A stretch of 64,000 bases of DNA from Wuchereria bancrofti (Eukaryota; Nematoda; Chromadorea; Rhabditida; Onchocercidae), in the NCBI GenBank assembly GCA_005281725.1, contig SSBO01000001.1, positions 1,534,399 through 1,598,398 of the forward strand. Direction: 5' to 3'. The notes below the pieces were generated by a model that was given only the letters and a program-made list of their open reading frames with translations, was not told where the DNA came from and did not search any database. Made by a program: the position numbers and the translations under genes. Of this stretch, positions 12,767-25,801 are shown piece by piece (position 1 is the stretch's first letter; the number at the start of each line of letters is the position of its first letter).

Positions 12767-14684
12767 TATAATCTATTCTTGATTAAATATTTTGTAAAAA
12801 TACCTAAGTCTTTTTTTACCATTCAATAATGTCATCACTTCATATTGTACACAAGCAAGTACGAAGTATCAACATATCCAAGTCATTCAACCGGTTATTT
12901 TTAATTCAGTTGTTGGGTAGGCTATTGAAAGTTGTTGAAAAGCATAGCATCCAGGATAAAAATTAAAACTGGAAAATACTTATGAAAGAGAAGGATTTTA
13001 ACCAGTTAAGACTTTATTTGGGATTAAAAGGAGTAGAAAGATAGGAAGGAAACTAATGATTACTTCACATTATTAGAGTTAAAAAGGTCATCGAATGAGA
13101 AAGTAAAAACAATGTGGAATTTGTCAATTGATTGAAATAACGAAATTGGGAAAAGAAAAGGAAACATACAATGTTATTCAAGGAAATGACATTTCAGAAT
13201 TACTCTAATGCATTAGAAAAGAAATTTTTTTTTTTTTCTATAAAATTCTTATGTTAGCAAAAGAAAAAAGAATGATATTGAATGCTCCATTCACCTTAAT
13301 CAGTGTTTGTGATAATCTTTTATTTATATTATTTATTTCTAATATTTATTAAACGAAATTTCGTAGTGACTAGAATAAACTGATTTGTTGTTAACATTTA
13401 AGAATTCTGATACATACTTCATACTTCTGTTTAAATAATTAAGATTTATACGCATACATTTAATCGGATATTTTTTTTTCTTAAATCATATTATAAATAT
13501 GATGAGAGATTTTCATTTAGTCATCATTATTTTATAGATTTTACAATATTCATAATCACGATAAGAATTCCGTTAATGGCAACAAATCAATTGATGGAGA
13601 TTCTTTGATAAGTTCATTCACTACTCTTCCATTTTCAATTTACTTAATTGAGTTTCACTGAAATGTATGAAAATACAACTTACTAAACTTCTTGTTCAAA
13701 TTTGTCCCAATACCCAGCTTTCGAAAATAGAAATACATATGTAGTCAAGAGATGAAAGCTTTTCATAAGTTAACTGCATTAAAATTAGTTTTTGTTTGGG
13801 TGATTTGCATTGTTCATTCTGTATTATATGTCTTTATTTTTAAAGGTTTAATTTTTCAAAAGTTCTCACTTAGTTGAATTATAAATATGATGAATGATAA
13901 AAGGTAGGGTTTGATAAAATGATATAAAAAGTAGGATTTGTAGTCCATAACATGCATATTTTATCCAAAAAAAGAGATCTTGGAATTCTGTTTCTTATAG
14001 CTTAAACAAGGATATGAAGTAGCTTAGTTTAAAATTCTTATATGATTTAATGTAGAGTACTATTGGCTTTATGTGATTTTCTCTTTTGTAATCTGAAGAG
14101 GTCTAATTTTTCGCGTTAAATTTTTTCTCATTGAAAAAAGAGAGATTTCAGAGTTATGTAGGAACTGTTTAAAGACATGTCATGAAGGATGTAATTGCTC
14201 CGTTAAATTTCTTCTTTTTTTTGTCTATGCCTTCTCAAAAGCAAATGGGACATTTATTGGATTGAGAAACTCAAGGTTAAGTGATGAATGGATAGTGATA
14301 TTAAGTTGTTGAATGAGCTTTGTTAGTGAACATTCGGATAAATTAGTTATAAATCATTGATTTTTTAAATGAAACAATTCAGTAACTTTTTTAGTAGCAG
14401 TACTTCATAAATAATTTTCTGATGAATAGTTAAGAATTTAAATTAGTTTTCACATGTCAGACTAGAGCACGATTAGGGGGTATTTCAATATCAGTCTTCA
14501 CTTCCACTATGTTATTTAAAAGCCTATACCTTTGCTTGCTTACATCAAAAGGCTATTTCCAACGTAAATAATGGTTTTGCGGCTAAATTAGAAGTTTTAT
14601 ATTGCGAAAAGATTTCTAAGGAAGAAAAGCATGCTTCTTCTCGTGCAAATATTTGTCTCCATTTTGTTTGGTAATGAAACTTGA

Positions 14685-14728
14685 GAACCAAAGAGGAATG
14701 ATTGCTGAACCAAAGAGGAATGATTGCT
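14685..14728. repeat. Perfect 22-bp tandem duplication
   Basis: Bases 14685-14706 are repeated exactly at 14707-14728 (starting GAACCAAAGAGG). Identity of both copies suggests a recent duplication. Confidence 0.85.
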
Positions 14729-16350
14729 TTGTTAGACCGTTCTATAGACACACTATCCACAGATAATAGATTTGTATTAGGGAAAAGGGATTGAAGAAGG
14801 AAATATGTATTTGCATTTGTCTCAAATTGCTTCGAATTCATGAGATTTATTATCTTTTTACTTTACTGGCAGTTAACTATCTTATATATATTACTCCTTA
14901 TCGAAGGGAGTAGTATAATCAAATCTTACATAAGATGGTTAAAATTACCGTATTTGATACTAGCCATTGCTTACATTGCTAGTGGAGAAAACATTGGGAT
15001 TGTATACCTGTTGAGATTGTTCAGTTACTCTATAACTATCAATTTTTTAAATAAACATTCAAGGTTAAATAATTCAAAAAAACTGTTTCATTCCATATAG
15101 CGCAGTTTCACTACTACAAAGTAAGGAGATAACAGTGGATTGAAATTATGCTACTAACTACTTTGATACGTCATAGTTAATATTACATGAGATGAAGGGA
15201 GAGGGGGAGGAGGGTATCTAAACCTTTTTTATGTCAACAATCGTGAATAGAGGAGCTCCTTTTTAATTCCTTCACGCGGAGCATTTTACCGAAACGTCTG
15301 TTCGGTTATTCATTCATTGTAGAGTAACCGGTTTGTACATGTGCAAGACAGAATAAGTCTAGAAATGCATTTCTGTAGAATTGCAATGATCCATAAGAAG
15401 TCAGCGTAACATTTAGTAATATGTCATAAATTTAAAAAATATTTTTAATATGCATTAAATGAGGATGCTTGTCACAGTAGTTGTGATAAGAGATCAGATA
15501 CTATCGTCACTATCACTCTGATAAGTGCGACCATTTAATGATTCCTTTCTTATAGCTGATCATGAACACAAAATTACTTTTCTATTTGTGCTTTTGTTGT
15601 TCAACATGGTTCCAGTCTTTCCATTCGATGATAACGTCTCTTTTTAAGATTTATACAGCTGTGCAGTTAATGTGTTGCTTAAAGCAACTATTAGCAGCAA
15701 CTCCACATATGGATGTAGCAGGCGATTGAAAATTATCATACATAGTACACGCCTCGAAAACACTGTCATCATCGCCGTCACTTGTTTTGCTCGCATATCA
15801 GTATCAGACGAGAGGAAGAGAGGGGAGCAAGCAAGGAAAAGATGATTGTGATGCGTCGCTACCAGCTGCGCTCCCGAGGGGTTCAACAAACGAATTTTTC
15901 AATTTAATACGCGGTTAGTTTCAACCAGTCAGCGTAGAGAGAAAGGAAGAGAGGGGAAGGGAAGAATGGAGAGTTACTGCAGTTGTATGATGTATACTGG
16001 TGGTGGTGGCGATGATGGTGATGGCATCCATACTTTTCGATATCATCGTAACCCTTTCTCTATTCCTTTCCTCGTTTTATCTGTTCTTCTTAGCATTCTT
16101 TTCATGTTCAGACCTACACTTTGTCTTCTTTTGATTTGTTCTGATCCTCTCATTTGGAGGAAACGTCCTAAGACAGAGGACGGGAGAATAGTAGAAAAGA
16201 AGGAATGAGCAGGGCGTGCAATGGGGAGTATCTTTTATCCTTTCTTTCCCAAATACTTCATATAATATAACAAATAATATATAGTATAATCTAATATATA
16301 TGATGTGTAATATGATCTAATAGTATAATATAATACAACATATAGTATGT

Positions 16351-16406
16351 AATATGTAATACAATATAATATAGTATGTAATATATATTATGTTGTATTA
16401 CATATT
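16351..16406. repeat. AT-rich palindrome
   Basis: Arms 16351-16373 and 16384-16406 are inverted copies of 23 bases with one mismatch, around a 10-base loop. It sits within a longer low-complexity ATAATAT stretch (about 16258-16410). It may extrude as a cruciform, but could be just simple-sequence DNA. Confidence 0.6.
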
Positions 16407-19400
16407 ATATAATTCCAAGTACTATCAAACTTCATTCCGTTCGTTTAGTGAATAATATGACATGCCCAATGAATTATTGTGATGTAGTACTTCGAGACTG
16501 TAGCACAATAACGACGGACAGATCAAAGATTAACGGTGACCTCAAGAAAAAATTATGACAAGAAGAATTGAAATCGTTTTGTTTTATCGCGTAAATCTTC
16601 CCGAATGTGTATATCATTTGCTTACTGATGTCATTCCTTCAGCTTACGAAAATCTCTTAGTGTTCATGGACTAGGTTTTTTGAAAATCATATATTTTTTT
16701 CCTGTCCTTTTTCTCAAGAAAGTCTGTTTCCAGTAAATCTGATTGTGTATTTTCCGTCCAATTTTTTGCGGTTGATGTCTTTCCTCCTTTACTAAATGAG
16801 TTTCGGGTCATACTAGGTCATGACATGTACAGGGATAGCTGTTATTCCAAAAACTAAAGTGTTTTTTCAAGATTTGAACGAGTAATACTGATCAGTCTGA
16901 CACCGATTCGTCACCAAAAGTTACTGTACCAATATGGGCTTTTTTAAGTGGGAAAATACATTGTTGTGTTAATTGCACAACAGATTAATTGGTTAGCACA
17001 ATGAAATAAATTTCTTCATTTTTGGCATATTTTGAACCACTTTTTGCTAATCTTATATCTCCGCTGTTTACTAACATATTTGAATGTGTTGAATTTTTTC
17101 CTGGAAATTTCTATTTTCAACCTTTTTTTAAGTAAAAAACCTTGCAGTCAAAACCATATTTAAGAATGGGAAGAAGTGGAATCAAGAAAAAAAGATCAAA
17201 AAAATGATGCACTTTTATGTGTTTTTGTGCAAAATGCATATGGAAATCATTGATTGTTATGAGCAGAAAAAAGAATATAAATTTTTTTGGTAAAGTACCC
17301 CGAAAAAAGAAAGGCCGAATATATACGTCGTACATCAAATTTATTAAATGCTCTGACATCATTTGACATGTAAAATCGTATTCATATTTTCCATTTGTTT
17401 TTAAGCTATCAAACTAGAGATTGTCCGAGGTATCAGATGATAACACTGATGTGTAGAAACACAATGGAGCTTGCATAGACTACTGAAACAAATTGTGCGG
17501 AGAAATGTAAGAAAGTGCATTGAATAGCAAGCAGTGACGGTTAATGATTTATTAGTTGATAACATAAATATTTTGTATAGAACTTTACTAGCGGCTGGAC
17601 TGGATTAATAATTAAGCACAATATAAAAGGTAAGCATAAAAAATGGTTAAATTTAAATATGTCTCTTTTCTAATCTAATAACTTACTTTAGATTCATAAT
17701 GTTTGTTAGCTTATGGGAACTCAGTCTTATTTGTGAGTGAAGTTTGGTTACGTTACTTTTCGTCGTTCCATTCGTCAGCAGTGTTACAATTAATTGTGAA
17801 GATTTATTCTATGACTTATTTTCCAATATTTTCTTTCGTCGTTTTTCTAAAATATATTACTTCGCAAGAATAATTTTTTTCTTTCATTTGCATTTTTTTA
17901 GAAGTGACTACCAAAGTTTAAGTAATTTTTTCACATGGCAAGGATATTCCTTATCATTGTAAAGCAAAGGTCTTTTAAATCATTTTCTCGAATTGATTAG
18001 AAGAATGAATCGTTTTTTCCTTTCTTCCTTTCAGTGATTGCTTTCCTTTTATCGGAAACACTAGAAAAAAAAGTAGGAAAAAAGAACACTAGGAAATATT
18101 GACGAAATTGGACTGCTATTACTTCCTGAAACTTATGCACTCATTTTAGCAAACTTTTGAGTGGGTTTTGACTTTATGATATATTTTTTACGAACTTAGG
18201 TTCGATTTTTAAAATGCAAAAAAGCATCAATCTCTAATACCCTAGCCCTTTTTCTTTTGGAATTCCCAATAAGTTTGCTTTTTTGCTGAATAGCACTGGA
18301 CAATATGATAAGGATAAGCAGTTCTGAGCCTAGAATTTAATGAAATGGATGGAGATTTTTCTCTTGATATTTGAGATACTCTGATATATCGCATAAAAAT
18401 ATCTGATGTTTTAATGTTTTTTATAAATGATAGTATTCTAAGAAAATTCTGTTTATTCTGAGATGAAAGGAGAATACCGTGTAGACGGATACCACCATCC
18501 TATATAAAGCCACTTCTCAGATCTGATCAAACTACCGGTGAAGAATTGTTTTATCTTGGAAGAATGAATATCTGAGTAATCTTTTTTGGCTGCAATTCCA
18601 GGGTGTAAAACATGGTTATGAACTTGACAGTGTGAATCTATCATTGCTTACTAAATTATCAGAAATATTGGATTCGGGTAAAGTCTAGAAGATGTCCTTT
18701 TCTTTACTTTTATGGTTCAGTACTGTATCATCAGGACATCATATTTTATCATTCATAGTACTGTTTTCTCTGTTTTGTGACAGGCTCGTCTTAGTCACCA
18801 TTCTTTGTGTTGAGAGAAGAAGACCAGATTAAATTTTGGAAGGGATAGAATACAAACGGTACCAGTAAAATTTTTGAATACATTAATAGAAGTAACAAAT
18901 CCTCAAGTCAAGGACGTTCTGCAGCTAAGTACTTGTGTTGTTCAATTCTTTTAACCCATTGAGGAGAATAGAAAAATGCAAAGTAATGAGGAAGTTGATC
19001 ATCTTTGTTAGTTTTTGTAATTTTGCATTTTTTACAAGTTGTATGATTCAAGGTCGATATATCCGTTTCAAATAACTTTCAAGTATTTCATCGTTACATA
19101 GTTTTAAATCTCTTTTTCAATTTTCACTGGTACATGGTGGTTTATTGTCCAAATTAGAACTATGAAAGGTCAGTGAAGAAAGTCATTTAATCCTTCAACA
19201 AATTTAACCTCGTTGAGGGTTGGATTTGCGAGTGGAATTAAATGAGGATTACATCAGTTTACTGGAACTTAAAGGTATAAATGAGGCCAGGAGTAAACTG
19301 CATTTAAAGACCTACATAATATCACTTAACCACAGTCATTAAAGCTTAATCAAAGAACTCCTTATTTTTGGAAGTTAGAATTTTTTGGAGTATTTGGAAT

Positions 19401-20109
19401 TCTTGAAAACTAAGCCTGAAATATGGTCAAAGCATAGATGAAGTTTTGTTAATGATATTTATTTGTGAATTTGAAATGCTTTTAAAACCAATTTTCCTTG
19501 CTTCTCGCATAGGAATCGATGGAAAGAGTTTGCACTACTTATAGTGTAAGACGCTCCATTAAGGATGTTTGTGCATTGTCTATGTCTGTTGTGTCTGTCT
19601 GTATGTGTTTATGTCAGAACTATTGATGAAATAAATTAATTGGAATGCAGGATGGCATGTTTCCGTCACTTGCATTTATTGTTATTGTTGAGCTTCATTG
19701 TAAATTGTTTATATCTCATACTTAGCTTCTTACTGCTGGATTTGAATTAATTGTATTAACAAAATTTGAATGATTTTCAGACTTCATTTTCTTCAATAAT
19801 TTGCCCTCATTTTCTCTCCTCTATCATTACTCATATTTCGTTAATTCTAGGCATTTTTCACTATCTTCCAAAGTTTTCGTTGCTTGTTGAGATTTTAAAG
19901 AAATTTTCTTTTTATGAAACTTTTAGTTTTTCCAGGCTAACGAGCGAATATTGATTCTTTTCTTCTGGTAACATCAATAGCAGCAGCTGCGTCGTGCACG
20001 CTTTCTGATTATCATTCTAACGCCTTACTAAATTCTGTTTTTTTTCGATTTAAATTTTTACCAAGCTACAATCATTGGTTTTATTCAAGGAATAGATCAA
20101 TTTGCAACA

Positions 20110-23100
20110 ATGAAAATGAATTTGTCAGAAAAACAGCGCGATGAATTGTATGTAAAAACATTTTTTAATTTTTTTTTTAGTCCTTCCTAAATAATTTCAC
20201 AAAAGTTCTTTGTACGCTGTGTTAATGTCTGTGACGCTTTATTACATAGAGCTGTCTTCATATAGTGAATAAATTCAAAACATTTTTTAAATAGTATTTG
20301 CTGGATGTGATTAGTTCAGAGTCAGGTAATTTATGACAGAAAATTTAGGTCTAGAATTTTCACGAAATTTATGTTTTCCAGAAACCGTGCGATTGCCGAT
20401 TATCTCCAGTCATATGGTTATAGTGAATCATTCGATGCTTTCAGACGAGAAACAGGCTTGGCTAGTTTTTTTTTTTAAGCTAACTAAAATGCGATGAATT
20501 TATGGACAGTTTCTGAGTAAATCTTTCATTTAGAAATTGTTGCTCCGCATATTTCAAGTTTTGGTCTTCAGATGGAAAACGATGATAAGAAAGTAATGGG
20601 TTTACTGGAAAAGAAATGGACATCAGTAATCCGTTTACAGAAAAAAGTTATGGATTTGGAAACAAAGTTACAAGAAGCTGAACGCGAATACATACATGGA
20701 GCACCAACGAGGTTGCAATATTTTCATTTCTGATATTGAAAGGATTTGAGAGGGCAAAAGTTAGCACCTATTTCATTTTTAGGATTAATTCTGAAATGAT
20801 TCATCTAACTATAGATGTCCTGAAATGAAAGGTTTATTCTTATTTGACAACTATTTTACTTTACCAAGGTTTTGCTCTCTGGTATTTTTACTTGCTAAAA
20901 AAAGCTTATCAAGTATAGGGAAAAGCGGCAACCAGGTGAATGGATCCCACGACCGCCTGAAAAATTTTGCTTAAGTGGTCATCGTTCGCCTATCACCCGA
21001 GTTATATTTCATCCTGTCTATAGCATAATTGCATCCTCTAGTGAGGATTCAACAATTAAGGTAAGTTGATGTATCTTTTTTTTTTTCTGTAACTGTTTAT
21101 TAATTTTGTTTTTGTAAGTTTGCTGCTGTTTAGTTTAAAGTTTTTACACTGTATGCGGCTTGCAACAGTTTATCTTGTTTATAAGGTCTTTATAATAGAT
21201 AATGTTTATAAGGAACTGAAGTTAGCTTTGCTGGAGTGACTGGAATTCTATCAACTTTTTGCAGGTTTGGGACTTCGAAACGGGTGACTTCGAGCGGTCA
21301 TTAAAAGGGCATACTGATGCCGTACAGGACCTTGCATTTGATATGAGTGGGAAGTTATTAGGTGAGCTTTTATTAGATGATTATTTGCACTTGATATTAT
21401 TGTTCCTCTACACAAATAATATGGAATTGATAAAGCTCGTTGATGTTTCCGAAAAGTTATTTTCAAATAAATTTGATAATTCGCGAAAAGACTGATACCT
21501 CTGAGATCAGGAACATACGCTAGTTTTTTGTTTTGGCCTGCTTACCTCTGGTTCTGGCAATATCACCCGTTAAGATATATCATGTTAATATAAGAATTTA
21601 TCTTTAATTTTTAAAACAATTGTTTATATATTGTGATAATAAGGACCGGATTATCAGATTCTTGTTTTAGCATCATGTTCTGCTGACATGACAATCAAAA
21701 TATGGGAATTTGTACAAACATTTGATTGTATGAAAACACTTAAAGGGCATGATCATAATATTTCATCAATCGCATTCCTGCCTTCTGGTATTTTTATCTG
21801 CTTGTAATTAACCTGAATTAAACTTCTCAATTTAAATATAATACAATTGTTGGTTTTAAGCTTCATCTTTAAACTGTTGTTCATTCGAAAGACTGGAAAA
21901 GAGATGCCCATTTTTCTCCACGTACATAACTACTGTTCTTGGTGTATGGATATCTTTTCCTTTCTTCTATAATGGAATAAACAAAGAGAAAAAAGTGCCA
22001 TAGTTATTGCTGTTAATCAAGTTTGAATTAAATCACATAAGTTATTGTTTATTCATTAAATCATTTAATTTATTGTTGTTGCTTATCCACACTGGATTAG
22101 ATTTAAAAAGATATAAAATGTAAATGAAAGTAAAAATGATTTCTTTTGATAGGACAACATTTAATTGCTTTTTCCTCTAGGTGATCACTTACTATCTGCT
22201 TCACGGGATCATTTGATAAAAATGTGGGAAGTAACAACGGGTTATTGCGTTCGGACATTTGCTGGCCATAATGAGTGGGTACGAATGGTACGTGTGCATC
22301 ACGACGGAAATATATTTGCATCCTGTAGTAATGATCAGGTAATTCGTTCGTTTTGGCAAAATACGTTTTTAGCAGAGTCAGAATTAGTACTCTTGCTTTC
22401 ATTAAGAAAAATTTGGAAAAAAAAAGATAACCAGCTCTACTTTCCTTTTTTAAAGCAATTTTCTTGCTATAGACAATTTGCGTATGGAACACATTATCAA
22501 AGGAATGTAAAATTCAATTTTGCGATCACGAACACGTTGTTGAATGTATTCAGTGGGCACCTGACAAGGCTCTTCGTTATGTTGTTGAAGCTGAACATAA
22601 AAATGCTTGTGAGTTTATATGCGTTGCATGCATCTTTCCTTATCTTAGTATGTGTGTGTGTTTTTTTTTGATTCCGAGTAGCCGAACTTTGTTTCTTAGT
22701 CCAAACTGTCACCATTTTCACGATACTGACAGTATTGCAGAAATCCTATAGTCTCTTTCAACTCAGCTCTATTTGTTGATTCATTCATCTTTCCGACCGT
22801 TTTTTTTTTCACGTTTAAATAGATATATGAGTATGTTGGTTATCGGTCTATAGCGTAACGAGTCAATGATATATGACTATAAATGAAATTTATATTTTCG
22901 GAAAATAGAACTATTTAAGCGCAAATGAATGGTGATGCAAAGAAAAGTGACAGTATAATTGCACCGAAAATAGGGCCGATTCTTGTTTCTGGTTCTCGTG
23001 ACAAAACGATCAAGTTTTTCGATATTAATGCGGGATGTTGTTTGTTTACTTTGGTAAACTTTTATCCTGTATCATAACAACACATGTTTCTGGAAATTTG

Positions 23101-24007
23101 AAAAGGCCGTAGATTTATTATTATATGTCGGCAAACTATTTAATCATTGAAATTATCAATATAACCAGTGGGAATTAAGTAGCATCTAAATTTTGCTTCA
23201 AAGAAAGATTATGTTGTCTTCACTATTTTACCATTTTGACAAAAGTCTAAAATCATTTCAAAACTACAAAATAAGTTGTGAACCGATAAAGCTTGGTTTT
23301 TCCTGTAATGAAATCAAAAGCCATTTTATATCGAATTAAACAGCTTGCTAATTATGGTACTTTGTTGAAGCAGAAGCTTCCTGTACTTTTTTTAAAGTTG
23401 GAAATGAATATGATTTTTTTCCGGTTAAATATAAGTATTAAATTTGTAGAGTTGTGAGTTGTGTCGTTTTCAGATTGGTCATGATAATTGGGTCCGTGGA
23501 TTACGGTTTCACCCTGCTGGTAAATATCTGCTTTCAGTTGCTGATGATAAAACACTACGCGTATGGGCAATTGCGCAGAAACGTTGTGCCAAAACATTAG
23601 ACGCTCACAAACATTTCGTCAGCTCACTTGGTTTGTATCATTTACATTTTATGTTATAGTTTTCTGAGATTCTGAGGAATTCAGGAAATGGATCATTTCG
23701 CTAACTGGTGGTTTGTACTTTCGACTTCACCAGTGCAAGCGTAATTTTTCCAGGCACTAAATTAAATTAGTTTTGTTTAGCATATGCTTCCTTTATCTGC
23801 GTTGTGTTTTATTTCATGTTATCCTGTTCGGTCATGTTATTTTCGTCAGGTTTTACAAAGGTTTTCAAAGATTAGAGATCAGTACTGAGTAAAGGATACC
23901 CAGATTGTGTCGTTATACAAATTCTTGTTTCAGATTTCCATCCGTCTTTACCTTATGTTGTGACATCTAGCGTGGACATGACAATTAAAGTATGGGAGTG
24001 TCGTTGA
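20110..24007 (+). CDS. lis-1: LIS1 (PAFAH1B1) dynein regulator
   Basis: Eleven exons, all in phase, give 437 residues: 20110-20147, 20382-20464, 20534-20711, 20919-21060, 21265-21361, 21671-21787, 22181-22338, 22473-22608, 22920-23053, 23474-23630 and 23934-24007. LIS1 binds cytoplasmic dynein and tunes its force and cargo transport, for example in nuclear migration and spindle positioning. The N-terminal LisH motif is visible ([20 protein letters not shown], about residues 14-33), then a coiled-coil-like segment (about 56-92) and a seven-bladed WD40 propeller with repeated GH and VWD/IWE/KVWE signatures to the end. Compared with the 410-residue human protein there is extra sequence, including a linker before blade six ([12 protein letters not shown]). 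The acceptor of exon 9 reads TTTAAG rather than TTTCAG, but frame and homology require it. Confidence 0.95.
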
Positions 24008-24824
24008 AGTAAACGGATTTACAGATAGCAACTTTTCCATTCCTTGTGGCATCATGCGCAGCGCTTTGCTTTCTATTGCATTATTCCTTATCTAACTGGA
24101 TGATTATTTATGATATAAGTTATTAGAGGATTTAGTTATTCTGCGTCTTATACCAATCAATTGAATTGTTGGGTAGTTTCTTATGAAGTTCAGGAATGTA
24201 TAAAAGGCTATTAAAGAATCAGTTTAAATTTTGGTTGGTTTGGAAAGCTGTGTTACATTTCCTTCATTTATATTTAAGTCCTTCACCAGAATATTTTGCA
24301 TTTTCCTGTTTCGCATTCATTGTTTTCTCCGTTCGTAGCAAGATGTTCAAAACTCTTAGATGCTCCAAAATCACTTAAATTATCTGTAAATGACAATTTT
24401 TGAAAAGTATTCAAATTCCTTATAAAGGACAAGAATCACCAATCAGACTATAAATTTTTGGCATATTCAGGATTTTAATTTGATTGGCCAGGAAACGTTT
24501 TTGTCCTGCATCGCCAGGAATTCCGCTATTTTTTTTCATTTACCCATAAATATTACCTTTTTTTGTATACGATACTCCATTATGTGTCTCTTCTCTTTTA
24601 ATTCACTATTTTTCTCCTTTTTTATTAGGTTTTTCAAGAATCTCATTACAATTGGTGTGCTTCTTTTTGGTTTATTTTTCCACTTGCTTGCACGTTTTTG
24701 TGTAATCGAAAACCATATTTAATGTTTTAAATTTGATAATTTGATTCCTGTATATTTGTTCTTCGGTACTACTACTGTCACTATACGAACCTTTGATATA
24801 ATCTTAAATTATCATTAATTTACA
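24008..24824. other. Intergenic downstream of lis-1
   Basis: Contains the lis-1 3' region and presumably an unrecognised first exon of the following small gene. Pyrimidine-rich and low complexity from about 24500 to 24720. I could not identify a start exon. Confidence 0.5.
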
Positions 24825-25584
24825 GTTTCATAAGCGTAATTCGGGTATATACATATTTAAAAGATCTTATTCAGAATTTCATGAAGAAATCAAATTCTGG
24901 TAAAGAGCAATCAAATTGACAGAAGAGAATGCAAGTGTTCATACATATTTAAATAAATGAAAAGAAATTTTCGATTGATGAATTTCCTAAAACCTGCAAA
25001 AAGAGAAGCGCAGGGAAGATGAGGAAAGGGAATTATAATTAACCTAGAAAATATCTGTGTAAAGCGCTTGAATACATATATTCGTTTGCTTGCGTTTGCT
25101 TTTTATGTGTTGAAAAATTGACAAATATTGTAATTGTATGGTTTATGGGACTGACACGTTGATATTGTTTCTAGGATAACTGTTGAAGATGTGGAAATAT
25201 TACTTTTGAATCCGAAAAAAAATTCCGGAAATTGGGATGGACGATATCTCATTGGATCCACTTCTTTTTTAAAACAATGTGCTAGAGTCAGTCCTATCAT
25301 TAATCTTTCGTTGGTCGAAATGATGATAATTCAGATTTTCTGTGAAAACTGGATTTTTTTTGTCTCCTGCAGTTGTTTCATGTATTAAAAAACTTGAAAA
25401 CTTACCAGATAAAATGTAAAGGCGAATGTTTTTAGTCTTCGCAGCTGTTTGTTTGCAATATATTGATAGTAGTTTTGTCGCCTTATGCTAGTTTACGGAA
25501 CAAGTTTCCAGGGATTTTACTGCTGAAGAAAGTCCAAGTGATTATCTGATGGAATTTTTGAAGGAATTGAATAGATTGAATTGA
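24825..25584 (+). CDS. Unrecognised small protein, C-terminal part
   Basis: Three exons join cleanly in phase: 24825-24898 (acceptor TTTACAG, donor GTAAAG), 25175-25286 and 25492-25584 ending TGA. They encode 92 residues. Visible segments are IYIFKRSYSEFHEEIKFW, DVEILLLNPKKNSGNWDGRY, LIGSTSFLKQCAR and a mixed-charge, probably helical end (SPSDYLMEFLKELNRLN). No ATG lies in the first of these exons, so at least one upstream exon is missing from the model. Composition and splice phase make it a convincing gene, but I cannot name the family. There is no signal peptide or membrane segment in the visible part. The next gene's probable trans-splice site is about 190 bases past the stop. Confidence 0.65.
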
Positions 25585-25768
25585 CAAAATGTCAACATGA
25601 TTGAGTGAGAACTGTTTTGGAGATGGATGATTAATGCTTCTTTTGTTATATATATTAGGTATCACTGCTCTCTAATAATCAGGGGTCCAATTTGAGAGAA
25701 TCAATATTAGGTAGTAAGATCGGGTTTTCTAGTGTCAACGCTGAAGATTTCTAAAGTTACAAATGTTT

Positions 25769-25771
25769 CAG
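25769..25771 (+). promoter_or_regulatory. Probable spliced-leader acceptor
   Basis: ATGTTTCAG ends here and is followed after 30 bases by the ATG of the next gene, with no upstream coding exon visible. The short distance from the previous stop codon is typical of nematode operons. Confidence 0.4.
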
Positions 25772-25801
25772 ATTTGAGGAAAGTAAGACAGTCGTAAAGT
25801 T

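Larger units (their letters stand above)
10967..20109. other. Long gene-poor region (about 9 kb)
   Basis: No open reading frame here has convincing family similarity, splice structure or composition. The stretch starts with the 3' region of RAD9 and ends with the 5' region of lis-1. Its structure consists of the hairpin at 11670-11735, tandem duplications near 12684 and 14685, a GA repeat, a more GC-rich island around 15630-16230 and an AT-rich palindrome at 16351-16406. It may contain non-coding 5' exons or enhancers of lis-1; I cannot show this. Confidence 0.55.

Noticed and set aside
14840..15100. An 86-residue hydrophobic open frame
   Set aside because: AT-rich DNA readily gives Ile/Leu/Tyr-rich frames; nothing upstream or downstream supports an exon.
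15966..16208. An 80-residue open frame with a hydrophobic segment
   Set aside because: No family likeness, no splice support, and a glycine/aspartate stretch explained by a simple GGT/GAT repeat. The DNA around it is notable but not as a gene.
24004..25080. A charged frame near 24990-25035 as an exon of the small gene
   Set aside because: The segment is closed by stops on both sides and has no usable splice sites in phase.
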